A stretch of DNA of 64,000 nt from Phytophthora hibernalis. Its lineage: Eukaryota > Oomycota > Peronosporomycetes > Peronosporales > Peronosporaceae. A model generated the notes under the pieces. That model ran no database searches and was not told where the DNA came from. It was given only the letters and a program-made list of their open reading frames with translations. The stretch is taken from the NCBI GenBank assembly GCA_012656075.1, contig JAAKBF010000144.1, forward strand, positions 56,552 through 120,551, written 5' to 3'. This document shows positions 32,230 to 43,414 of this stretch, piece by piece; positions within the stretch are counted from its first letter, which is position 1; every line of letters begins with the position of its first letter. The translations under genes and the position numbers were made by a program.

Positions 32230-32841
32230 CTAATATGCGGGGTAAGGCGGTAGTACGGCGGTTACGCGCGTGGATGTAAACCCAGTCGACTTCACAACGG
32301 CGTGACGACTGACGCGGACCTCGACTGTCTTCACGCGGGCGTCTTCAAAGTACACTGCAGTCTCGTCTATCAGCACAGTGTGCGCGAAGTTGAACAAGCT
32401 CTTTTTCTCTCCCAAATATCTCATGTAAGAGACTGTGCGACCGACAAGTTGATTGTTACTCAATGTCGTGAGGTTGGTTCGACGTCTGAAGGACAAGTCA
32501 TTCCACTTCATGAAGCTGCTGACCCAGTGAAATGACGCTTGGAATGTGCGAGTAGGACCGTCATCAATTTCAGCGTAGAGCTTCAAATCTTGGATAGAGA
32601 TCCATTCCATCGTGACTTTCTCTTTTTAAGTCGGCGAACGATCGATTCCAACAGAAGGTATTCCATCTCGCCGAGGGTTTTCTTGCGACCCCCACCAGGT
32701 AAGCGTTGCTGGTACGGCTTGCCTGCCCAAATTTCTTCTCGTTTGCGCCACCACCGTCTCACCGTTCCAGGGTCAAGCTCCCATCGTCGGCTTCGGAAGT
32801 GGGGCACCGCTCGACTGGGAATGCTTTCACCCGACGTCATG
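32230..32841 (-). pseudogene. Pogo/Tigger-like transposase fragment
   Basis: From the ATG at 32841 the minus strand reads WELDPGTVRRWWRKREEIWAG, then RLPGGGRKKTLGEMEYLLLE (DNA-binding half), shifts frame near 32610, and continues ASFHWVSSFMKWNDLSF, RRRTNLTTLSNNQLVGR and HTVLIDETAVYFEDAR (first catalytic Asp), ending at 32230. The remaining DDE domain is absent. Its 5' end touches the edge of the MULE TIR at 32836, suggesting the MULE cut it. Confidence 0.68.
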
Positions 32842-32963
32842 GAAACACACATGATTTCAAAACATGATTGGTCCATGATTGTAATTTATTGTTTTCCTTA
32901 CCACCACCAGTTTGCCTATTTCCGATTCGGATATTTCCGATTGAGGATGAAACAGTTGGCACT
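32836..32963 (+). repeat. MULE terminal inverted repeat, left copy
   Basis: Starts GTCATGGAAACAC, includes three ATGATT motifs (32851, 32864, 32875), then TTATTGTTTTCCTTACCACC and ends ATGAAACAGTTGGCACT. A diverged inverted copy (about 90% by eye) lies at 48366-48488. It is placed immediately upstream of the MULE coding region. No 9-11 bp target duplication could be matched between the outer flanks. Confidence 0.8.
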
Positions 32964-33062
32964 TCCATTCCATTTTGCCATCCAGATCAGACAAGACAAG
33001 ATGGCCGAGGAAGCGGCGGACCGCGCGGTAAAAGGAGGAGGTACAGCGGCAGCGGATCCAGC

Positions 33063-35787
33063 ATGTCCCTGCCCGCGGCGAGGTCCAGGCATATCCGACG
33101 TCTGCGTGGCGCTCCCGCGTCTTCCGAGGAGGACGAAATGGAGGACGACGACGTGGGGACTGGCGGTGACGGCACGCAAGCTGACCGGGCGGGTGCAGAC
33201 ACATCTGGTGACGACGTGGAGACTGGCGGTGGCGGCGCGCAAGCTGACCGGTCGGGTGCAGACACATCTGGTGGCGTGGAGGTTGCGATTGAACCTCCGG
33301 CCGTCTACCACATGAGCTGGGAAGCCTGGCAGTCATGCTTGAAGACCTACTGCGCGACCACGAAGCAGGTGCTGGTGGTGCAAGATACCTTCAGTCGTGC
33401 GGAGCAGAACAAACGTCTGTCCAAGACGAAGAGAGGAGGAGATGCGTCCCAGTTGGTTCCGGAAGGTTTGGACTAGTACAGCCGTGTGTACATCTGTACA
33501 CACGGTAGGAAGAAGCGCAAATCTCGGGGGCAGGCAGCCGTCCACGACAGCACATCCGGCTGACCAACTGCCCCTTCCGGTTTCGACTACAGTGGAACCT
33601 GGAGCGTACGGAGATTCAAGTGAAGAACGGTCGGTTTGTAGACAACCACGAGGTGTCGACTGCAAGCTTCGCGACGTATCCAAGTTCTCGGGGCGTCGTG
33701 AATCCGTTGGTTGGCGCGAGGGTCGAAGGTATGCTGGCTGTCGGCGCGAAGAGGTCCAAGATCTACGACTACTTGCTCGAACACGACCAGAACGTGATCC
33801 AAGTCGACGTGGATAACATGGTTCGCGACCATGCTTCCTCCATTTCGATGGCCGACGACAACGACGTCACAGCCCGGGAGATCGCAGCTTTCGCTGCCGC
33901 TGATCCAGAAAATGTTTCGTTGGTTGCTGAGACTCCCGCTGGGGAGACGGGTGTCCTTTCGCTGGCGACTGCGCACATGAGGCGCATCTACGGAAGGTTC
34001 AGTGAGTTGCTGTTGGTGGATTGCAGCCATAAGCCGAATCGGTGAGTTTCTGTAGCCTCCATGATTATTCCATGATTAATCCCATTCTGACCCATGATGT
34101 TTTGTATTTCTTTCAGATACAATTACCAGTTGCTTACGTTTATGACGATGAATGAGTTTGGAGAGGGCGCTGTCGTCCAGCAATCGCTGTCGGAGGCGAA
34201 CGGCGACTGGCACATGGACCGATCGGTGGCTCACTTCAAAAGGTTGCACCCCACGCGGATTGATCAACTGCGCGTTATCGTCGTCGACAAGGACCTTAAC
34301 GAGATCAAGGTCTTGGAGTCGAACTTCCCAAGGCTCGCGTGTTAGTGTGTCACTTCCACGTAATCAAGTATCTCAAGGAGAAGCGTGCAAAGCCCGAGTA
34401 CAGTAAAATATCGTCGGGCGATGCTAGTCAGGTGGACGCAGCCGTCCACGCCATGGTGTATGCGGACAGTGAAGAGAAATACACGCTAGCTCATGCGTCT
34501 TTCGAAGGCATTTGCGATCGAGTTGGTCTTCATGATTTCTTCCTTTACTTTGAGAGAAACTGGGATGAGAGTCAAGACCGCTGGGTGCTGTACCGCCGTG
34601 CCATGCTTCCGTACTTCAAGAATCACCCGAACAACAGGCTCGAGAATTTCTTTGGAAAGTTGAAGGGCGACGTTGACGGGAACATGAGCATGGCTGGTTG
34701 CGTGAAGGCTATCGTTGCGTATGACAGACGCATGGAGAAGGAGTACACTTATCGCCTCACCAGGATCGGGCGCTTCGTAAACTCCAGTTTCGACGAGGAA
34801 ATGTCCAACGTGTTGAGATTTACCTCATCCTTCATCGCTAAGAATATCGCGGTCGAGTATTCAAGGGCGGTCGCGAACGCTGAGAGATACGCGTTCACTC
34901 TGTGCGGTGAACATCAGGATCAAGTGATGATACAGGGCGCGTCGAAGACACATCGACTGAGACTTGACAACTGGATCTGCGACTGTGAGTTCAGCCTGAC
35001 AATGAAGCTCCCGTGCCGCCACGCGATGGCGTTCCGCAAGCGTTCGCGTGTTGCGGGTCCTATCATCCCCTGGATGAGCATTGACGTGAGGTACGCAGTA
35101 TCTTCCTGGATTTTCCATGATTGAATCATAGAATATCCATGATAAAATCATGATCTGACCCATGATTGTTGTCTATGATTTGTCCATGATTTGTTCAGGT
35201 GGACGGATTCCTCCCGCAGCCTCCAAAGGGTGAAGCAATTCACGTACGAGGCCTATCCTAAGGATGGAAAGAAAACTCGCCTGACTGAAAAGCGCACGTC
35301 CGCCCAGCGGTACCGAGTCGCAGCCCGAGGGACGCACTTGATTTGCTCGGAAATGTCTGATATCGAGGACGAAGATGAATTTGATGACATGCTGGAAATG
35401 TTGATGACAAATTGGCGCGATGTGCGCCAACGGAAGATGCCGACTTCGTCTGGCGCCGACAACGCTGCTAAGAACGCATCTGATGTCTCACGCCGGCCCC
35501 ATGAAGATGCGAAAAATGATCGACAGCTAGATGAGGACGCGAAGGTGGAGTTTGACCTGAGTTCAGACGACAGCGAAAACCTTCCAGACGAAGACGAAAT
35601 GGAGGAGAATGTGCCGATCCCGGGAGGAGTAGTCAGAGAGCCTATGGATCAAGCAGCACCATCCATTCGGCTGAATCCCAAGGCGAAGAAGGTCGGATCT
35701 CCACGCAAATCCAAGGCAGTTACACAAGATCGGATAGGAAGTGGTATCAGCAGGCGGAGAAAGGCCGCCAACAAGCTGGGGAAGTAA
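33063..35787 (+). pseudogene. MULE transposase with SWIM zinc finger, two introns, several frameshifts
   Basis: The ATG at 33063 (MSLPAARSRHIRRLRGAPAS) leads an acidic region with a 21-residue tandem repeat (about 33147-33272), then LSKTKRGGDASQLVPEGLD, a TAG at 33474-33476, and YSRVYICTHGR. The transposase core has LLLVDCSHKPNR (Asp), VIVVDKDLNEIK (Asp), VCHFHVIKYL and NNRLENFFGKLK (Glu). The SWIM finger is CDCEFSLTMKLPCRH. Introns: 34042-34116 and 35091-35198, both GT..AG and in frame. Breaks occur at 33474, about 33520 (GGGGG run) and 34343. An acidic C-terminal region ends at the stop 35785-35787, which a one-base loss in GGGGAA could explain. Confidence 0.8.
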
Positions 35788-36997
35788 CGTTGCGCGCTCT
35801 AGCGGATGCCTTGGCCCGGGAGATGCCTTCTCTTATGGATACGCAGCGCCGGTTGTCAGGAGTGATAGTGAAGTTCTGCGCTGCGGAAAGCAAGAAGCCC
35901 AAGCTCCGGATGTTGAAGAACCCGGTGATGACCATGGATCCGTTCTACCTGCTGCCCCCAAGCTTCTGGACGCCTGCATGAAGGTCATCCCTGTTGCTAA
36001 CACGTCAGCGAGCGCCATTGAGGTTGATGACTCGCAAGAGACGCGAACAGGCGCGAAGAAAGATCAAGTCAAAACTGTGGTCATCAAGGATGTGGGAACT
36101 ATTCCGGGAGCAGATCGAGACCTTTGTGCGCATCCAGAATCTGAAGGGTGTGGTGCAGCTTGGTCTGGACCTGCACAAGTGGCTCACGGTTGAAGGCGTT
36201 CCTGCACTTCCGGCTAAGTATCACGATGTGGCGAACCAAGTTGCGGCTCAAGTGCTGGACACGTACCCGTACAAGCAGATCGACGGTCTTCCTGTGCTTC
36301 CAGACTTCACGTTTTCGATGCTCTATACAGCAATTCCGCCCACATGGCTCTCGGATGCGTCGATTAGGGCTCTCTATGTGCGCCTAACACATGACTTCAC
36401 TTCGTGCCGGTTTGCGGGGTTCCAGGATGCAGTGCCGAGCAAGACTAGGACAAGAAGTTCTAAAGCTGCGCCTGTTTCCAGAGAGATTCAAGGCCGGTGT
36501 TTCAACAAGTGGTTGAGGAGGGAGTGGAGTGTGTGTTACTCCCTGAACTTCCACAACGCCCACTGGTGCTGTGTGGTGGTGGTGGTGAGTGCGCAGCGGA
36601 TATTCTACTACGATCCGCTGAACCAGGCGGTGTACATCAAGGCCGTTAATGCGATCGCGCAACATCTCAAGCTTTCTGGACTCCAAGCCTACGACGTCGT
36701 CGCCCTGAACAATCAATCCAGTTCGACGCCTTCAGCTGTGGTGTCTACGTGATCTGGATGTTCATCCCGCACGTCGTCAGAGGCCCGCCCCTGGACATGA
36801 GTGCGACCGCGTTGCCAAGACGACGCTTCGGGCTTTTCTTCTATTTACTAGCTGGGCGACTCCTCACGAGGGAAGAGGCCGAACAGCAAGAGGCCGAGGT
36901 GGCCGACGAAGATGAGAAGATGCCTGCGCCTGAGCATCCAGTTGCAAGCAACGCTGACGAGGAAGAGGATACTCCTCCCACCCAAGTCGCGAAGTAA
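35788..36997 (+). pseudogene. Ulp1-type (C48) cysteine protease domain, in line with the MULE transposase
   Basis: C48 proteases cleave SUMO-like modifiers. The frames show a N-terminal helical region (EMPSLMDTQRRLSGVIVKFC), then FVRIQNLKGVVQLGLDLHKW, CRFAGFQDAVPSK, and the catalytic triad: His in NFHNAHWCCVVV, Asp in RIFYYDPLNQ, and Cys in QFDAFSCGVYVIWM. It ends with an acidic tail (EEAEQQEAEVADEDE) at 36997. Breaks near 35785, 35960, 36085 and 36715 interrupt it. Spacing and composition suggest it was one open frame with the transposase. A GTAAGT at 36994 with CACAG at 37121-37125 could be a third intron. Confidence 0.78.
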
Positions 36998-37219
36998 GTT
37001 TGCATTTTGCCAGTTCTAACTGCAGGATAGCTGCTAATACGTCCGATAATTGATTCTGGTTTGAGTTTCATCTTTGATAATGTGATCGTTGTGGGGATGA
37101 CGCTTTCCATATATGATCTCACAGCAACTTATGCGTCTCTACTGGCGTGAGCTTCCGCGAGACTCCATGTTCACGCGGTCTGTTCGACTATGCGTACAAA
37201 TTGCAACACAATGGTGCAA

Positions 37220-37440
37220 CCCATGATAAATCCATGATTAATCATGCTTTAATCATAGACCAAATTACAGCCCCACGTCTGTATCTTCTTCGTCCTCGGC
37301 GTATCTTCTCGAATCTTCTCCATATGGCGATCGTCCTAAATACTAACTTAACTTACCATCCATGATTGATCATGGAAGAAATCATGGGATATATTACGAT
37401 TATAATCATAGCCTGCATCATCTGCCATAAAAAGTCGTAG
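37220..37440. repeat. Segment rich in CATGATT motifs at the MULE 3' side
   Basis: ATGATA/ATGATT at 37223, 37234 and 37362, with inverted copies ATCATG at 37241 and 37370-37386, resemble the motif cluster of the TIR and of the MULE introns. It may be a decayed right TIR. Confidence 0.45.
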
Positions 37441-37928
37441 AAATATGTCTAACGTTGTTTTGGCGTTCTGCAAGTACCGACTTCACTCTCCAATTCAAAT
37501 GGTTTCATGAAAGCAACACTACGGGACCGTAATTTATTCGACGAGATTGTGTCAATGCACGTGCAAGGATGAGCTGTTAGAGACCGCCGTAGCAACAGAT
37601 CAAGTCGTGGCAGCTGATAGGGCTCAACAGAACAGGAGCAGCTTAAGCTGGATATCGATCTCAAGAAAGATGTTGAAGGACGATCAAGTGCGGTGTGTTT
37701 GAACGCATGGTCTCGGGTGACGTTAACAGAATGGAGAAGGTTCACCTACTTATTATCGCGACTTTAATCTTAAACTCAAATATTAATACCTTGCACTCAA
37801 ATGTACCAGTACTCGAGTTCGCAAAACAAAAATCTTTTATTCACTTCCTAAATGCAATCACTCGAGACGTGGGGTGTTGGTTTTACACACATGTATGTAG
37901 AACAATAACAACGACCAGGTTTATCAAT
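37441..37928. other. Spacer downstream of the bZIP gene
   Basis: No gene recognised; the small frame at 37449-37745 has no family resemblance. Confidence 0.5.
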
Positions 37929-39034
37929 TCAGAAAATCATTTGACTGCCCGAAGCAACATCCTCCGTACCATTTTCCGGTGTCACAAGTCGACCTTCAAT
38001 CAAAACCAATGCCCCGTCGAACACTGCAGCAACATCTTCCAGACTTCCTAGTAAACGCAGCATCGGGGTCAATAAATCCACCTTCGATTCCAGTCTCATC
38101 ACACGGCCGGTCGAGACGTCCCAGTCGAAGCGCACCGAACTGCCCAAGACCAACCGCTGGTTTAGGATTCTCTCAGCCAGTGGCGACAGCTTCAATGTGC
38201 CCTCATCGGCTTCAGTGTTATCTTCGTCAACAACTAGGTGTGGAAACAGATTCTGTAGCGTTTTCTCCGTGATGGTCACGTTGGTCGTGGTTGAAGCGAA
38301 TAGACAGTCAGCGGCGGCATGTTCCAAACACTTCAGCTGCATCTGCACGTCGTCGCAGTAAAGTGATAACAACTTCCAGTTTTTGATTAGTGCCTCCACA
38401 CCATTTTCATGGCCGTCGGTCACATCGGACGCCATTGTGGATTTCAAGAAATCAAGCTGCACATGGGTTTGGTGCTGACGTCGAAAATCGCTGGCATCTT
38501 CTCTACTGCTGACGGGTGGTGCAGAAGTAGATGGCTTCGGCATTTCCATGGGCGTCATGTATCCGTGGCGAAAAAGTCGAAAGTACTCGGTTGCCACAAC
38601 CCACACGCTCTCGCTAGTCGGGGAGCATCTCAAGATAGTTTGACGCTGCGTCTCAAGGTCTTTTATTTTTCCTGAAGCTGGCTGATGTCACTCTCGAGGT
38701 TCTCGGTGTGCTTGCGTTGTTTATCTCGATATCTTGCTTGGTTGATTCTGCACTGCTCTCGCCGAGCAGCCGATACACGCCGCTTTCTCATTGCCGTTGT
38801 CTTCAAGTATACCCTCTTAGACGCGGGCTTTCTTGCCGTGGTCGTCAACAAAGTCAAACGCTTGCTTTCGATCGAGCCCTTCGAGTGAAATCCATCAAAC
38901 TCTGCAGTGTTGCTGGCAGAGTACATATCTCTTTCGTGAAACGGCTGTCTTGGTTTGGTGTAGCGACCAAGTTCCTGACTGCCCCTCTCGTTTGTTAGTC
39001 CGAGTCGAACTTGCTTTGAATTCATACGTGTCAT
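37929..39034 (-). pseudogene. bZIP transcription factor with Cys at the invariant Asn position, one frameshift
   Basis: The ATG at 39034 begins MTRMNSKQVRLGL. The basic region is RREQCRINQARYRDKQRKH, followed by the zipper NLESDISQLQ. In place of the usual N-x7-R it has C-x7-R, then R-x9-L as expected. Oomycete bZIPs with Cys in this position are an established lineage-specific class linked to oxidative stress and development. After DISQLQEK the frame stops (38663), and one base out the protein continues as IKDLETQRQTILRCSPTSES, then EYFRLFRHGYMTP, down to 37929. The break is an AAAAA run (expected six). The C-terminal 230 residues hold a further conserved helical region (NWKLLSLYCDDVQMQLKCLE). 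Confidence 0.82.
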
Positions 39035-40665
39035 AACACCTCCAATGACAGGATAGCTCGTCGGTGGGCTCCAAATGTTGTATTGCTCAATCCGCTTGGG
39101 CTCTAAACGGGGAGTCGAAAAATGAGAACTCTACGAAATTTGGTAAATCTCAGGTGAGCATTCGTTGTACGTTGCCGTTAGCGAAGACGTACTGTTGGTC
39201 AACTGTGATCGCGTGCGAAAAGCTGGGCTTTGTACCGAATCCTGTCTTCTTGCTTGAATTTAGGTGGCACCGCATCCAACACGTGAGGTCAACAAAGATA
39301 ACATGCGCTCCACGTTTTGTGGTGCTCAGACGCCTGACCCACGACGCGTCTTTGTTGTCAATAGAATCGTACAAGACGCGACGTTTTGCTTCGAGCAAAC
39401 ATAATTCCATTCGGTGTACAGTATACATGTAGTCTACTAGCCATACAACGCGGTCGATCTGTATGTATCACTCTCCAACCTACCGCTACTGTAAATGCTA
39501 TATATGCAGGCGACGATTGCCCACAAACCTCTAGAGTTACCAAGAACAGTTTGAAGTCACGCCATCCGTGATGACAGCGCCTAAGCCACCACTTTCGATT
39601 ACTACTAATTATGCGTCAACTGATCACTCAAAATCAGCAGTCGGTGAAGAAACGATACGTTGGAAGCTTCTACATTTTTGTACATGAATTACCGTCTTCG
39701 GTGGGTTCTGTTTGAGGTATGGCACGACAGATTTTTGTCGTACCCCTGCAAAAGCAAGCCTCGAAGCAGTACGTCTGTTGGCAAAAGCGCAGACAGAAGG
39801 AAAAAACTTACGAGACCCACCAGGAACAGCACGAGACCCGCTACTCGCATATCTCTGCCGATTCTAATGCCCCGACCAAAAGCAAAGCGCTCCAAGACAG
39901 ACGAACGACATCAAGTCGTGTCTTACATATTACATGGCTTCTATAGGAAAAATAACATAACACCAAATAGAAGGCCACTTATCATTATCATCATCTATTT
40001 GAGGTATGGTCTATCGTTTGGTCCTTATTCACAATGATATCCGCTATCAGCTCCTGTTACTACAATCTGAATTGAATAAGACGTCTGGGTCCATAGACCC
40101 TTGCACAAAGTCCAGCTGGAGAGGCAAGGCTGGGTTGTTGTACAGTAGAGGGCTCCTCGGCTGACTCCTATTCATGAACATGTACTGTTGCAAAAGTGGT
40201 GCATTCGTGGTAACGACTCCGAGTTGGAATAATCGCGTGTTGTTTACGCGTTTCTTGCGTGGTATAGATGCGTTTGACTTTGCTGGCCGACGCCTTACAC
40301 TGAGTGTGCTCCTGAGCACACAACTTCCATGAATTCAAAGTAGATGATAGTCACCCAAGTCTACATATACATGTATGGTGGTGCACGGTTGCTTGGTGTA
40401 CATATCGAATGCACGTTTTGCTAATGTATACTATCGCTGAGCATCATTTTTAAATGAGCATCTAAAAATGCTCATCAGTCCAATTTCATCCCCATCTTTT
40501 CTCAGATTTGTATTTCAAATCTAATGAATATGTGGACACTTGATCATCAAACGGCATGTGACGCTAGAGATACCGAGGAATATTACATGTATAATATTGG
40601 GGTGTTTGCCATTTTGAAAATATCGACGCAACCAACACAACTACATCCAACATAATCTACAAACC
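39035..40665. other. Spacer with unassigned short frames
   Basis: Minus frame 39150-39428 (with TKRGAHVIFVDLTCWMRCH) and minus frame 40047-40319 (SIPRKKRVNNTRLFQLGV) look protein-like but match nothing I recognise. Plus strand 39855-40040 reads KRSKTDERHQVVSYILHGFY, also unassigned. Confidence 0.4.
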
Positions 40666-41060
40666 ATGCCACGAACCTCACTGCGTCGCAGGGCAGCCCG
40701 CTGTTCCGTACCCGACTGCAAGAAACAAGTTCAATCACGAAGACTATGCAAGGCACACGGGGTGGAGTACGCTGCCGAGGACCACATTGCACCAAGCTAG
40801 CACAAAGTGGAGGACTGTGCGTGGCTCACGGAGGCGGCCGACGCTGCTCAACCGACGGCTGTGGAAAGCTTGCCCAGTACAAAGGTGTATGTTTCACACA
40901 TGGAGGCAGTCGTCGGTGCTCTGTAGCTGAGTGCCAGAAATTCGTTCAACAAAAGGCTATTGCAAAGCCCATTTGAACCGTTTTGTGCTCGGCGATGCAA
41001 CAATGTCGTCAGTGGCAGCATATGCCGTTTCCTGTGGTAGACGGCCGGAGACAACGGAGT
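40666..41060 (+). pseudogene. Cys/His-repeat protein of the oomycete 'WRKY19-like' type, two frameshifts
   Basis: The ATG at 40666 gives MPRTSLRRRAARCSVPDCKK, then LCKAHG. A one-base shift in a GGGG run (about 40759) leads to VRCRGPHCTKLAQSGGLCVA, HGGGRRCSTDGCGKLAQYKG and HGGSRRCSVAECQKFVQ. A second shift in an AAAA run (about 40952) continues KGYCKAHLNRFVLGD. Each unit has the form RRC..xxC.K.AQ..G.C..HGG, a short zinc-binding repeat common in oomycete proteins annotated as WRKY19-like. The role is unknown; DNA or protein binding is inferred from the repeat type. Confidence 0.68.
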
Positions 41061-41149
41061 CCAAACTTTCCATTGCGTTTCTTATGAACCCGCTCGAGAA
41101 CGCCAACGCATTTCAGTGCAGTCAGAGCATCCACAATGACATTGGGTGA

Positions 41150-42280
41150 ATTCGGACAGCGCGCTAGGAATCGTAGCAGACGTTAACAACACTTCTATCT
41201 ATGTTGCCAGCAAAACACCCCATCTCATTGCACATTTAACAATCTAATCGCAATTTACTGTAGTGCAAGCACCAGTAGAACCTTTAACCCATACCGCTAC
41301 TATTAATAGCAGTACTTGCATCAAATGAGAATGGGCATTAGGTGGCGTTAACTAGGTTAAATAATATTTATGTACCTCACTTCGATCCATACCGCTAGTG
41401 ACTCCATCAGACTTCAGGTGCCCAAATGACAGTCAAAACGAGGATTGGATGTCGGAGTGCGAAGCGAGTGGCGTGTTACCTATTTTCTTCAAGTTAGCCG
41501 TAGCTTTGCCGACTGAATATCGACTTCCAAACACAATCTGACGGGTTTACCAATCAGTACATATATTTTGCTGTTTGTGCATTGTGGGTCGGGTGAAACA
41601 GCGAGCAGTGCTCGCTGTTTCGATATTACCCTGAGTAATATCGGCTCGTACTTTGTCAATAAGACCTCATGCTTCCGATTCACTCAGCTCACAATACGCG
41701 CCCTATATCATTCAGGTCGTCACTGTTGTGGTGTCTCCTTCCATGTCTCCTGTCTGAGATCTTCTGAAAAGCGTTCCGTCAATGCGTCTGTATATCTCCC
41801 CTTCAGGGTTGATACCCCACGTTACTGGTCGTCTACTGCTGTGCACGTCCATCTTCACCATGAGACCAAGAATAACAGACGAACACTTGGCGATTAAAGC
41901 ATTGCAATTAATTCACCATAGAACCAATACTTTTATTTACCATCTCATACTGGTACGAGGCAGAGCTACAGTATGTGTAATTTGTTTTTGAAAGCGCCGT
42001 TTAAAAACGAATGGTGATACCGGTATTTTATACCAATAGTATTAAAATACATAGTGATACTATTAATACGTAGGAATAAAAAACAATGTCGCGCTGCACA
42101 AGAAGCTATGAAATTTATAAATACTGGGAATCCCGAAGAATGAGGGATGGACAGCTCCAAGGATTAATTCCGCGGTGCTGCGTAAGCGTAACCAACATTA
42201 GGAAATGTTGCATGAAAGAGAACGTTTGTGGGCCACTTTTGTGGTGTTCGTGAAATCACTTCAAGTGCAGACTCGACGGA
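41150..42280. other. AT-rich spacer without recognised genes
   Basis: Low-complexity AT-rich DNA with short frames only. Confidence 0.55.
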
Positions 42281-42465
42281 CAGTGAATGAGTGGCAAAGC
42301 AGAAGATCGTCACCAAAATGACTCCGCACCGCGAGTGCTTCACGCGCTTCTACCGCAAGTACAATGACGACAAGCTGCACGAGATCTACGGCGTGCTGAA
42401 GCGCAGCGCTCCAGCACACCGGGGAGGACAAGGAGTCAAACTTCAACCACCAGCGTCTGCAGGCT
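42281..42465 (+). pseudogene. Unidentified coding fragment
   Basis: Reads QKIVTKMTPHRECFTRFYRK and YNDDKLHEIYGVLKRSAPAH, then shifts to ESNFNHQRLQAFYLQQP. It looks like real coding by composition, but I do not recognise it. The last block is faintly like the start of CDC50 proteins. It borders the scrambled DENR pieces. Confidence 0.35.
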
Positions 42466-42469
42466 TTCT

Positions 42470-43414
42470 ACCTCCAGCAGCCCCAACACCGTACGGTTGT
42501 ACTTGGTGAGCACGAGGTCGGAGCAGTGCTCGGCTGGCACTCATTGAACACGGGGCCGTACTCGCAGTACTCGGGCAGAAACGTGTCGTGGGGAAGTACA
42601 CCACGCTGTTAACCTTGGACTTGCCGTCTTATTCCTCTTCTTTCTCCTCCTCGTCCGAGTCACTAGATTCCGGTCCGTACTTCTTCATCAGTGCGTCGAA
42701 GAGTTTGGACTTCTTGCCCTTAGCACCGAGGGTACGCCGTCGACCTTCTTGGGGTTGTACGTGTGGTGAAGCAGTAGATCGGGGAGGGTATCACCCTCGA
42801 AGTGGTCGACAAGACTCTCAAGGATAAGGACAAGATCGAGGAGGCTGCCAAGCGGAAGGAGAACTGCTAGGTGACCATCTCCAAGATTTCGCGCAAGGGT
42901 CGCATGTAACGGAGAAAATCCTCCGTTGGCGCCCGTTACTTACGGTAAGATACTAGAAGGATTTCAGGTTTACAGTATTTTACTACGATAGTTTACAGCA
43001 AGTGGCAGTTAGCCACGTACGATCCCGAGAGGCACACAGTGCCACGGCGTCCACGAAACTAACTACTCAATTCACTTTTCAATTTGCCTTTCAAGGATAA
43101 AAGCTTCCTCTCATCGCTACGTCACACCGCATGCGCCATAGTTTCGTCTCGGGTCTCGAGGACTTTGAGGAGGTCAATATCAAGGACGCTAGCAAAAGCC
43201 TGGGCAAGAAGATCGCCCGCAGCTCGTCGCTGTCCAAGATGGACAGGGCCAGCAGCAGATTCAGCTCCAGATCGACTACACCACGGAGCTGCTGGACGTG
43301 CTGCCGGAGTTGTTTGGCGTGCACGAAGCCCAGGTCGTCGTTATCGACGAACCCATCAAGCCCGTCAAGCCCAACAAGAAGGGAGGATGCAAAAAGTTGT
43401 TGGATGTAGGACCC
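42470..43414. pseudogene. DENR: Scrambled DENR (density-regulated protein) gene, two segments inverted in place
   Basis: DENR is a translation re-initiation factor with an SUI1 domain. Along + coordinates the pieces follow gene order but not orientation. The N-terminal part (minus strand, about 42628-42470) has KVNSVVYFP, PEYCEYGPVFNEC, then LTKYNRTVLGLLE. The next part (minus, about 42760-42629) has PKKVDGVPSVL, DALMKKYGPESSDSDEEE. Then plus strand 42782-42906 has EGITLEVVDKTLKDKDKIEE and VTISKISRKGR, and plus 43144-43414 the SUI1-like end SGLEDF, VNIKDASKSLGKK, QQQIQLQIDYTTELLDVLPE, LFGVHEAQVVVIDEP. Frameshifts occur in each. The last two match DENR best. This cannot be a functional gene. 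Confidence 0.7.

Larger units (their letters stand above)
32836..37440 (+). mobile_element. MULE (Mutator-like element) with transposase-Ulp1 protease gene
   Basis: A TIR at 32836-32963 is followed by a MULE transposase/C48 protease gene (33063-36997) and a 3' segment rich in CATGATT motifs up to about 37440. The right boundary is not certain. Either the element ends near 37.4 kb with a worn TIR, or it extends to the recognisable opposite TIR at 48366-48488, in which case it would span 15.7 kb and contain host-derived genes. I list the conservative span. Confidence 0.6.

Noticed and set aside
42281..42465. CDC50 N-terminus
   Set aside because: Only one short block (FNHQRLQAF) is similar, and what follows is antisense DENR; too little to name it.
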